Shown here: piece by piece, positions 53,488 through 60,991 of the stretch | Layout of the letters: the number at the start of each line of letters is the position of its first letter | How positions within the stretch are numbered: position 1 is the stretch's first letter | Source: Paenibacillaceae bacterium | GTDB lineage: Bacteria > Bacillota > Bacilli > Paenibacillales > NBRC-103111 | DNA length: 64,000 nucleotides | Assembly (NCBI GenBank): GCA_029256185.1 | Contig: JAQSYI010000034.1 | Coordinates: forward strand, 124,001 to 188,000 | Direction: 5' to 3' | The notes under the pieces: generated by a model | What the model saw: the letters and a program-made list of their open reading frames with translations, nothing else | Database searches by the model: none | What the model was told of the DNA's origin: nothing | Position numbers and translations under genes: made by a program

Positions 53488-55052
53488 TCCACAATCTCCC
53501 TGCCGCTGTATAGATTTCTATATTCTGAAGGAGTCAGCCCTGTATATTTCTTAAAGAGCCTGAAAAAATATTTAGTATTCGGATAACCAACAGCTTCACC
53601 AATGACAAAGGTTTTATATACCGTTGTTTCCAACAACTCCTTTGCCTTTTCCATTCTTATCCGTATGAGATAGTCTATATAGTTTTCCCCGGTATATTGC
53701 TTGAATAACTTGCTGAAGTAGCCTGAGCTAAGGTAAACATGCTCAGATACGTCCTCAAGGGAAATCTCCTTGGAATAAGCTCCCCAGATATACTCCTTTG
53801 CTTTTGCAATTATTTGTTCTTCAGATACACCCTCATGTTCCCGAATATGCTCGATAACCAATATAAGATTGTCTTTAACCCAGGGAATAATTTCATCCCC
53901 GTTAGTACTGTCGAATATTTTCTTATAGTTGAAATTCCCTTTAGTTGCAGAAAATAGATCAAATCCAATTTCTTTCAGCAAATTCTCGATCATTACAAAA
54001 AGACTGGAAAAAAAGTTCTTTAGCATGTCATGGTCCAATGGTTTTGGTTTATTGATAATATTAGTAAATAAATTGCAAGCTTCCTCCAGACTTCCGGTCC
54101 TGATATAGGACAACAACATCTTTTGTTGCACAACAAGCCTTTCATATTCATTTGAGTTACTTGTTAGATCTGAACTTGCAGCGTCAGCAGCCATTTCACA
54201 GAGATTCCTATACAGGCTATTAATACCTACAGATATACTCATATTCAGGTTAGCCTTTACATTTTCCATGAGCTTGTTGGTATACATGCCCATTGATTTC
54301 CTGAAGTTCTTTTCTTCCATTACTTCAAGGGCAGTTCCTATAACATGAATGCGATCATGTTCATTATATATGGCAATGTACTTTATCCCGTGCTCTTCAC
54401 GGTTTATCATGCTATATAATTCTATATATGACAAATCCTTGTGATTGTTGCTTTTCAGGAACTGTTCCATGTCCAGAATTCTTATAATCAGGATACAACA
54501 TCGCCAATGTTCTACATCAATGTCCAAGCCAACGAGCTTTAGCCTGTCACATATCATTGATCTATTCTGTAACGCCCCCATAACGATATCTGTAAAGAAC
54601 TGCTGCTGTGCAAATGGAATCAGCTCTGCATGCTGACTGCGTACATGATAAAACCTTTGTTTGTCCATATATTCCCTGTCCAACTGATTTCTTACATTAT
54701 CGAATACTTTGACTAGCTCATCGTATTCAATCGGTTTCAGAAGATAATGAGACACATTATAACTCATAGCCTGCTTGGCAAAATCAAACTCCTTATAGCC
54801 GCTGATAATAACTACCTGTATTTCAGGCTTGTTTTCGAATATGTACCTTGCGAGCTCCAAACCGGACACGTAGGTCATTTTAATATCAGTAATCACAACA
54901 TCCACGCGGTTATTCTGAATATACTCAATAGCATCACGGCCGTCCTGCATGTCAGCAGCAACTTCAAACCCCAGGGAAGTCCAATCCACCACGTTTTGCA
55001 GTCCGTTTCTGATTATATCCTCATCATCAATAATGATTAATTTGTATGCCAT
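53484..55052 (-). CDS. Response regulator, YesN type (full length)
   Basis: A 522-residue transcription factor. Receiver domain (about 1-120) with Asp9/Asp10 and acceptor Asp56 in VDVVITDIKM, and the lysine in LLKPIEYDEL. A middle helical region (about 130-400) is typical of longer YesN proteins. The C-terminal AraC domain (about 420-520) has HVYLSSGYFSKLFKQYTGEN and GLTPSEYRNLYSG. The ATG has AGGTGA 5 nt upstream. It is the first gene of the low-GC locus, with a strong cre-like site about 85 bp before it, and should activate the downstream operon. Confidence 0.94.
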   Translation of the reverse strand: MAYKLIIIDDEDIIRNGLQNVVDWTSLGFEVAADMQDGRDAIEYIQNNRVDVVITDIKMTYVSGLELARYIFENKPEIQVVIISGYKEFDFAKQAMSYNVSHYLLKPIEYDELVKVFDNVRNQLDREYMDKQRFYHVRSQHAELIPFAQQQFFTDIVMGALQNRSMICDRLKLVGLDIDVEHWRCCILIIRILDMEQFLKSNNHKDLSYIELYSMINREEHGIKYIAIYNEHDRIHVIGTALEVMEEKNFRKSMGMYTNKLMENVKANLNMSISVGINSLYRNLCEMAADAASSDLTSNSNEYERLVVQQKMLLSYIRTGSLEEACNLFTNIINKPKPLDHDMLKNFFSSLFVMIENLLKEIGFDLFSATKGNFNYKKIFDSTNGDEIIPWVKDNLILVIEHIREHEGVSEEQIIAKAKEYIWGAYSKEISLEDVSEHVYLSSGYFSKLFKQYTGENYIDYLIRIRMEKAKELLETTVYKTFVIGEAVGYPNTKYFFRLFKKYTGLTPSEYRNLYSGREIVE

Positions 55053-55136
55053 ATTTCACCTCAACTCTGTATGTGACGCAGTCCATAATTTGGTCCTTTG
55101 TACGCGCATAATCTCTGAAGCCAAATTGCATCGCGA

Positions 55137-55150
55137 AAGAAGCGCTTTCA
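55137..55150 (-). promoter_or_regulatory. cre-like site before the low-GC locus
   Basis: On the minus strand TGAAAGCGCTTCTT matches 13 of 14 positions of TGWAARCGYTWNCW, the B. subtilis CcpA site. It lies 85 bp before the response regulator start, where it could repress the whole locus when preferred sugars are present. I see no confident -10/-35 pair in 55053-55200. Confidence 0.55.
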
Positions 55151-55383
55151 ACCTTCAATTGCACTCTCCTGAAGGAGTCCTTTGCGTCGGCGAATCAGTA
55201 GGGTAATTCTATTTTAGCTAATATGCTCACAATATGGCAACGATTTTATTTGCCTAATGGCATCCTGGCGAAATCCGCTTGCTCCAGCAGCGTATTGGGG
55301 CTCGTTTCCGCCTTCCAGGCCGTTTGCCGAATATTCCCTCGCCGCGCGCTTAGCATCGGCCTTCAGTTCTTCTAGCACAAACC

Positions 55384-55423
55384 AAAAAAGCCCCCCAAAC
55401 CGGTATGAACCGGTTCGGAGAGC
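55384..55423 (-). terminator. Terminator of the Gfo/Idh gene
   Basis: On the minus strand a 15-bp stem (with some G-U pairs) around ACCGGTTCATACCGGT ends in GGGGGGC and is followed by six T. It lies 70 bp after the dehydrogenase stop codon. The rest of 55200-55380 shows nothing I recognise. Confidence 0.8.
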
Positions 55424-55492
55424 CGATGGTTATGCGGTCCGCCAATCTTCCAGTGTCCCGGTTATGACGGCGGTAACGCTCCAAACCATTTA

Positions 55493-56569
55493 TTATTGAA
55501 TCTTGATGGCCTGCTCCTGCGCTTCCAGGCAGAGCTGGGCCGCCAGGAATGCATGCTCCTGGGTCATAGCCTTCTCCGTCCGGTTGATGCAATCCAGGAT
55601 CAGCTCGCCGAAATAAGGGAAGCCGATCTTGCCGTTAACGTCAAAATGGTATTCTCCTTCCTGGTTAACCAGGTAGACATGGCCGCCGGTCTTCTCACGG
55701 GCGATGTCGATGTATTTGCGCAGCTCAATGTAACCCTGGGTGCCCAGGATCGTGGTCCGTCCGTCGCCCCAGGTGCTTAAGCCCTTGGGAGTAAGCCAGT
55801 CCACGCGGAAATACTGGGTCGCCCCATTATCTCCCACCAGCGTGGCATCGCCGAAATCCTCCAGCTCCGGATACTCGGGACTGTTGTAATTGGCTACCTT
55901 GCTGTGCAGCACCTTGGCGGACTTGACGCCGGCGTAGAACAGGAACTGCTCGATCTGGTGGCTGCCGATATCTCCGAGAATGCCGCAATAGTTGGCCTTG
56001 CGGAAGAACCAGTCAGGCCGTGTCGGGGCATTCAAGCGGTGGGGTCCAAAGCCGATTACCTGCACAACCCGCCCGATTGCTCCCTGCTCCACCAGCTGCC
56101 CTGCATATACGGCCGCTTCCACATGCAGCCGCTCACTGAAGTACACCATATATTTCCGCCCGGTTTCCTTGACCTTCTTGCGGGCGGACTCCAATTGCTC
56201 AAGGGTGGTAAAAGGAGCCTTGTCCGTAAAATAATCCTTGCCCGCTTCCATGGCCCGCAGTCCCAGCGCGCAGCGGTCGGAAGGAATAGCGGCTCCGGCG
56301 ATCAGCTTCACTTCCGGGTCCTCCAGGACTTGCGCCTCAGAATCGGCGATGCGCACCTGAGGATACTTCTTGGCGAATTCCTCGGCCTTGCTCCGGTCCG
56401 GGTCAAACACCCACTTGAGCGTAGCACCCGCTTCCAGCAACCCGTTGGTCATGCCATAAATATGTCCATGGTCCAAAGCCACCGCTGCAAATACAAACTC
56501 TCCCGCTTCAACCACCTTATTCGGCTTGCCTTGCGGGGCATAATTCATCCCATCACTTACCTGTACCAT
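55493..56569 (-). CDS. Gfo/Idh/MocA family dehydrogenase
   Basis: A 358-residue cytoplasmic oxidoreductase. The N-terminal Rossmann part has VAALDHGHIYGMTNGLLEAG (about 30-49), and FTDKAPFTTLEQL fits the family's EKP-type lysine loop with Asp in place of Glu. A C-terminal alpha/beta domain contains GDIGSHQIEQFLFYAG, the usual GxHxxD-like substrate-side motif in altered form. Such enzymes oxidise sugars, inositols or sugar derivatives with NAD(P). The ribosome site GGGAGG is 7 nt from the ATG. It diverges from an AraC-type regulator gene and has its own terminator, so it is a single-gene unit. Confidence 0.9.
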   Translation of the reverse strand: MVQVSDGMNYAPQGKPNKVVEAGEFVFAAVALDHGHIYGMTNGLLEAGATLKWVFDPDRSKAEEFAKKYPQVRIADSEAQVLEDPEVKLIAGAAIPSDRCALGLRAMEAGKDYFTDKAPFTTLEQLESARKKVKETGRKYMVYFSERLHVEAAVYAGQLVEQGAIGRVVQVIGFGPHRLNAPTRPDWFFRKANYCGILGDIGSHQIEQFLFYAGVKSAKVLHSKVANYNSPEYPELEDFGDATLVGDNGATQYFRVDWLTPKGLSTWGDGRTTILGTQGYIELRKYIDIAREKTGGHVYLVNQEGEYHFDVNGKIGFPYFGELILDCINRTEKAMTQEHAFLAAQLCLEAQEQAIKIQ

Positions 56570-56705
56570 TTAACGGCCTCCCTCAACTCTAGCTTATTGC
56601 TGACTCCTATAGATTACGGCATAATGAAAGGAAGCTCTATATGCCAGATTAAGATACATTAGTCAAAAACTAAGATGTTTCAGGTAAATTGCAAAGGTGG
56701 TTGCG

Positions 56706-57557
56706 ATGCAAAACTCAGATAAGTACCCCCATTTCTCCATGAGCGGCACCCCCGTCAATATGCTGGAGAATCTCAAGGTAAAAGTGCTGGCTTCCATGCT
56801 GAAGGATCAGATCGGCGATTGGATCAGAACCGACGAAACCGTCCGCTTCAACCGGATGTATTTCTTTTTGCAAGGGGAGGGCTCCATCGAAATCAACCGG
56901 CATCTCTATTTCCCCCGTCCCAATCAGCTGTTCATTCTGCCGGCAGGCACCGTGCAGACCTTCCGGACGTCGCCTGACAATCCTTATATCCGCTTCTATT
57001 GCGACTTCTACGCTGCCATCGGGGAATGGCCGCTGTTTCAGCATGCGGAGGATGCGTATTGGGCCGATATTCCCGACCGGGAGGGTCTTCTCCGCACCTT
57101 TCGGGAATTGTCCGAGCAGCACACGCGCTCCTCTCCCTCCTCCTATCTGCTTTCCCAGGCAGCGCTGATCCGTCTGATCGCCATTTGCATGGACCAGGGC
57201 AATTACGGCAACTTCGTCACCCCGCTGCTTACGTCTACCGAACAGAACAAGCTGACCCACACCCTTCATTATATCCAGGAAAATTTGGCCCAACCCATCA
57301 CCGTTGACGATTTGGCTAACCTGGCGCATCTGCATCCCAATTATTTTATCTCCTTCTTCAAAAAACACATGGGCGTCTCACCCATGCATTATGTCCAGCG
57401 CAAGCGCTTGGACAAGGCCCGGCAGCTGTTAAGCACCAGCGACCTGCCTATATCGGAAATCGCCGAGGCGGTGGGCATGGACTTCATGAACTTCTCCAAG
57501 CAATTCAAGCGGGAAACCGGCGTCTCCCCCAGCAATTTTCGCAGCCATTCCCGGTGA
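56706..57557 (+). CDS. AraC family transcriptional regulator
   Basis: A 283-residue regulator: N-terminal cupin-like part (about 20-110: YFFLQGEGSIEINRHLYFPR, LFILPAGTVQTFRTSP) and C-terminal double helix-turn-helix (about 180-283: ITVDDLANLAHLHPNYFISF, then ISEIAEAVGMDFMNFSKQFK). ATG 56706 is preferred because AAAGGTGG is 5 nt upstream; the in-frame GTG 56697 lies inside that site. It diverges from the Gfo/Idh gene and is likely to control it in answer to a sugar. Confidence 0.9.
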   Translation: MQNSDKYPHFSMSGTPVNMLENLKVKVLASMLKDQIGDWIRTDETVRFNRMYFFLQGEGSIEINRHLYFPRPNQLFILPAGTVQTFRTSPDNPYIRFYCDFYAAIGEWPLFQHAEDAYWADIPDREGLLRTFRELSEQHTRSSPSSYLLSQAALIRLIAICMDQGNYGNFVTPLLTSTEQNKLTHTLHYIQENLAQPITVDDLANLAHLHPNYFISFFKKHMGVSPMHYVQRKRLDKARQLLSTSDLPISEIAEAVGMDFMNFSKQFKRETGVSPSNFRSHSR

Positions 57558-57581
57558 TCCGCCCCCGCACAGAAAGGAAAC

Positions 57582-58565
57582 ATGACCATGCCTCTGCTAA
57601 AAATAACCGAAGCCGCCCGACGGCTGGGCGTGAGCACAAGAACCATCCGTTTTTACGAAGAAAAGCGGCTGCTCACCCCCGGCAAAACGCCTCACAACGG
57701 CTACCGCCTATATTCGGAGCAGGACCTGCTGAGGCTGCAGACGATTATTTCCCTGCGGGAAGCCGGCCTGTCCCTAACCAGCCTGCATACGGTTATGGAG
57801 ACTTACGGAATGGAGGAGCAAGACGAACTGCTCTATCTTCTGGAGCTGCAGCGCGCTCTGCTCTATGCCAGGAGACTGGATCTGGAGGGACAGATCCGGA
57901 TGAACGAGCGCCTCATTCATAATATCCTCACCGAAGCGCCGCCGCTTCAGGAGAACATGTTCCGCCAGGCCGAACTCTCCCGCAGGCAGCGGGAGCTGCG
58001 CGACAGCTGGACAGACCATTACCGCTTCGACCAGCATGCAGAAAGCTTCGATGCCATGGTGGAACAAGGCCATGCCTCCTATCCCGGCTACAAGGAGTCC
58101 CTTCGCGCACTGGCCACAGCCATCTCCCCTAGGCCTGGAGAGATGGGATTGGATCTGGGCACAGGAACCGGCAATCTGGCAGGGACCATACTTCCGAGCG
58201 GCGCTGACATGAAGGCGCTGGACCAGTCCCGCCGCATGCTCCAGCTATGCCGCCGCAAGTACCCCTTGATGGAGACGAAGCTCGGAAACCTGCTGGCCGT
58301 GCCTTTTTATGAGCATACCTTCGACTTTGCCGTATCCAGCTATGTGTTCCACTTGCTTAGTGAAGCCGAGCGGCTGTCGGCACTGCTGGAAATCCTCCGG
58401 GTGCTGAAGCCGGGAGGGCGGCTGGGCATCGCCTGTCCTCTGCCCGAAGCCGGCTGGGTGCCCCTGCGTTCCGAGCTTGAGCTGCGGGGCTTCTCGGCCC
58501 GGCTGTCCGCTCTCCCCGAATCGCCGGAAGCCTTCGTTCTGGTTGCGTCGCCTGCTGCGGATTAG
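57582..58565 (+). CDS. MerR regulator fused to a SAM-dependent methyltransferase
   Basis: A 327-residue fusion. Residues 1-75 form a MerR-type winged helix (RRLGVSTRTIRFYEEKRLL, NGYRLYSEQDLLRLQTI), followed by a short coiled coil (to about 115). From about 185 a class I methyltransferase core shows MGLDLGTGTGNLAGTIL (SAM-binding motif I) and VLKPGGRLGIACPLPEAG. The cofactor acidic residue reads MKALDQS. The domain order suggests that DNA binding could be tuned by SAM, or that the methyltransferase supplies effector sensing. Target is unknown. It follows the AraC gene by 24 bp with AAAGGA as ribosome site. Confidence 0.88.
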   Translation: MTMPLLKITEAARRLGVSTRTIRFYEEKRLLTPGKTPHNGYRLYSEQDLLRLQTIISLREAGLSLTSLHTVMETYGMEEQDELLYLLELQRALLYARRLDLEGQIRMNERLIHNILTEAPPLQENMFRQAELSRRQRELRDSWTDHYRFDQHAESFDAMVEQGHASYPGYKESLRALATAISPRPGEMGLDLGTGTGNLAGTILPSGADMKALDQSRRMLQLCRRKYPLMETKLGNLLAVPFYEHTFDFAVSSYVFHLLSEAERLSALLEILRVLKPGGRLGIACPLPEAGWVPLRSELELRGFSARLSALPESPEAFVLVASPAAD

Positions 58566-58651
58566 CGGCCCCCTCCTTGACCTTGCCGTAACGTAAACGT
58601 GTATAGTGAAGATGGCTGGCCGGCCGGACTACTATTCAGGAGGAGATAGCC

Positions 58652-59338
58652 ATACCTGACCATTCCTATATTTACCGCAATCAAGCAAGTATGTACGAAC
58701 AGCTTATTTCCAGGCAGCCCAGTCTGCTTCCCGCGGTGAACTGCATCTGTCCCGTGGAGGGATTGGACATTGTGGATGCGGGAGCGGGAACGGGCCGGCT
58801 GGCCGCCGCCCTCGGGCCGCACGCCGCAAGTATTGTGGCGCTGGACCAGTCGGAGGCCATGCTTCAGGTGACGGCCGCGAAGCTGGACATTCTGTGCCCG
58901 GGGCGATGGCGCTGCATTCCCGCGGACAACCGCAGCCTGCCTCTGCCGGATCACTCGGCAGATCTGGTGGTATCCGGCTGGAGCGTCTGCTACGTGGCCA
59001 GCAGCAGCCACGCCGACTGGTCGGGGAGCCTCGGTCAGGCGCTCTCGGAATTCACCCGCATCCTCCGTCCGGGAGGAACGATTATTTTATTTGAAACCAT
59101 GGGCACCGGAACGGAGCAACCGGCTCCGCCCGACTTTCTCCTCCCTTATTACCGGGAGCTCCAGGAGCGGTACGGCTTCGCCCACAGAACCATGCGGCTG
59201 GATTATTCGTTCAGGAACGTACAAGAAGCGGCAGAGCTGACGGGATTCTTCTTCGGGGAGAACCTGGCGCGGCGCGTGGCAACACAGGGATTAACCGCTG
59301 TACCGGAATTCGCGGGCGTTTGGTGGATAGCCCGGTAA
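58652..59338 (+). CDS. Class I SAM-dependent methyltransferase, probable ATA start
   Basis: A 228-residue enzyme if started at ATA 58652, or 215 from ATG 58691. SAM-binding motif I is IVDAGAGTGRLAAALG (about 38-53), with the acidic ribose contact in IVALDQSEAMLQ, and the later IPADNRSLPLPDHSADLVVS and ILRPGGTIILFETMG are typical of methyltransferase type 11. The strong ribosome site AGGAGGAGA lies 5 nt before ATA but 44 nt before the first ATG, and the 13 codons between them read smoothly as IPDHSYIYRNQASM, so ATA is the better-placed start. The gene stands alone 86 bp after the MerR fusion. Its substrate is unknown. Confidence 0.85.
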   Translation: MPDHSYIYRNQASMYEQLISRQPSLLPAVNCICPVEGLDIVDAGAGTGRLAAALGPHAASIVALDQSEAMLQVTAAKLDILCPGRWRCIPADNRSLPLPDHSADLVVSGWSVCYVASSSHADWSGSLGQALSEFTRILRPGGTIILFETMGTGTEQPAPPDFLLPYYRELQERYGFAHRTMRLDYSFRNVQEAAELTGFFFGENLARRVATQGLTAVPEFAGVWWIAR

Positions 59339-59821
59339 ATGGCGGACCGGCTTCTATTTCTGATTGAATGATGATAGCCCCTGGGTAAATCGGATATTTC
59401 CTTTGACAGAATGGTAACTATTCCCGCACTGATTTGACGGCTGTCGAATGTTATTACCCGACGGATTCTTAAGAGGTTCCGCCAGCAACATTGCAGGGCG
59501 TGGATTAAAGGAGGGAAGCGGTAAAGGACTCCCTTTCTCCGAATGATAAGCTTCTTGGCGTTTAAAAAGAACCTGGCGGAAGGACACCGCCAAGTTCTTT
59601 TTGCGTTTCCAAAGGGGTAGCGCCTTTTTCCATGGCGGTCCAGCCCTGCTTGCTTGCAACGGAAATTTTTTCCGCTAAAGTATGTCACCTTCCCAGGCGC
59701 CTGTATTTCCAACTCTTTCAGCGCTTGATCCAGTGACAACAAGCTCCCACTCCTTGGAATTCCATACGTTCTGACCTGCTCGAGAATGGGCTTCCACTCC
59801 TTGGATGACCCCGGAGGGGCA
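59339..59821. other. Gap with no clear gene; possible ORF remnant
   Basis: A minus-strand frame from TTG 59742, with AAGGAGTGGGAG upstream, encodes LSLDQALKELEIQAPGKVTY and some 40 further plausible codons, then runs across a terminator hairpin (59564-59602) and into shadow sequence. It could be a small gene or a remnant; I do not recognise it. The rest shows nothing. Confidence 0.3.
59564..59602. terminator. Bidirectional terminator
   Basis: AAAAAGAACCTGGCGG (59564-59579) pairs with CCGCCAAGTTCTTTTT (59587-59602) with one small mismatch and a short loop. Both sides end in A/T runs. It can end the methyltransferase transcript and any minus-strand transcript from rarD. Confidence 0.75.
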
Positions 59822-60721
59822 TCACGCGGCTTCGCTGGCCCGGGCCAGCCGGCTTGTCCGGCGGGAGAAGCGGTAGGAAGAGACGGTGTATACCACCAGC
59901 GCCGACCAGATCATGCCGAAGCTGATCAGCCGGGTGAGATCGAAGGCTTCTCCGTACACCAACACACCTATGGCAAGCGTGATGGTAGGAGCGATATATT
60001 GGATGAAGCCTATGGTGGACAAGGGCAGATGCTTGGTTGCCTGAGCGAACCAGAACAGCGGCATCACCGTTGCCGCGCCGCTCAACAACAGGAGCAGCAA
60101 GCGTCCCATGCCGATTGAGCCGGCCGCCGCATCCCCTGTATATTGGATGAAGACCAAATACACCAGGGCCACCGGGGTAACAATTCCCGTCTCCCAGGCC
60201 AGCCCGATGGTGGAATCCAGATTAACCTTCTTCTTCAGCAGACCATAGAAAGCGAAGCTTGCCGCCAGCACCAGGGATACCCAGGGAAGCCGTCCATGCT
60301 CCACCGTCACCACAACGACACCGCCAAACGCAAGCCCGATTGCCGTCCATTGTCCCGCGTGCAGCCGTTCTTTCAGGAAAACGACACCAAGCAACACGCT
60401 TAACAGAGGGTTCATGTAATAACCCAGGCTGGTTTCCACCATATACCCGTTGTTGACGGCCCAGATGAATACCAGCCAGTTGCAGCTGATGAGCAGGGAG
60501 GAGAGGGTGACCAGAACCGTGGTCCGCTTGTCCTTCAACGCCCCGATGCAGGCCTTCCCTTGCCGGGTAATAAGCAGAAGCGCCGTCAAAAATACCACTG
60601 ACCACAGCACCCGGTGCCCCAGTATTTCTCCGGCGGGGATATCCCCCAGCACCTTCCAATACAAGGGCAGGAAGCCCCAGGCCAAGTATGCGAGCAGGGC
60701 ATACAGCAATCCTTTAGACAT
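59822..60721 (-). CDS. rarD: EamA family transporter RarD
   Basis: A 299-residue inner-membrane protein with about ten membrane segments in two EamA-like halves. The RarD marks are LAYLAWGFLPLYWKVLGDIP at the N-terminus, HRVLWSVVFLTALLL, WAVNNGYMVETSLGYYMNPL, and WFAQATKHLPLSTIGFIQYI in the second half. It probably exports or imports a small metabolite; the chloramphenicol-sensitivity link of the E. coli name is weak evidence. The start is ATG 60721. It is a single-gene unit. Confidence 0.92.
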   Translation of the reverse strand: MSKGLLYALLAYLAWGFLPLYWKVLGDIPAGEILGHRVLWSVVFLTALLLITRQGKACIGALKDKRTTVLVTLSSLLISCNWLVFIWAVNNGYMVETSLGYYMNPLLSVLLGVVFLKERLHAGQWTAIGLAFGGVVVVTVEHGRLPWVSLVLAASFAFYGLLKKKVNLDSTIGLAWETGIVTPVALVYLVFIQYTGDAAAGSIGMGRLLLLLLSGAATVMPLFWFAQATKHLPLSTIGFIQYIAPTITLAIGVLVYGEAFDLTRLISFGMIWSALVVYTVSSYRFSRRTSRLARASEAA

Positions 60722-60901
60722 GAATAATTCCTCCTTGAAAGCCTTAACAGCCGCTTGGTGTGCATCAGATGAGCTTTCTGATCCTGGCGCCTGCCGCCGT
60801 CCCTTTAGCTATGCCGGGCGCAGAGAATCAATCCAGGCTGATACCTGTTTCAAAGCTTTATCATAGCAGAATATTGAATTTACCGCATGCATGTTTTTGA
60901 C

Positions 60902-60965
60902 AAAAAAGCAAAACAAGGCCGATCCGCGGGACTGCCATACGGCGTCCATCGTCGAATCGGCCTTG
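60902..60965 (-). terminator. Terminator of the chemoreceptor gene
   Basis: CAAGGCCGAT (60914-60923) pairs with ATCGGCCTTG (60956-60965), with a second hairpin nested inside (GGACTGCC/GGCGTCC). On the minus strand TTTTGCTTTTTT follows. It lies 26 bp after the stop codon. Confidence 0.75.
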
Positions 60966-60991
60966 ACCGGCTAAGCATCCCGACGTATCCG

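Larger units (their letters stand above)
37296..55150 (-). other. Low-GC polysaccharide-use locus (possible genomic island)
   Basis: Nine genes on one strand form a self-contained set: sensor, regulator, importer, secreted protein, oxidoreductase and two intracellular glycosidases. Base use changes sharply at both ends: hrpB on the left and the Gfo/Idh gene on the right are GC-rich, while this block is A/T-rich with many AT-ending codons. No integrase, transposase or tRNA is seen at the borders, so the mechanism of gain is unknown. Confidence 0.65.
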
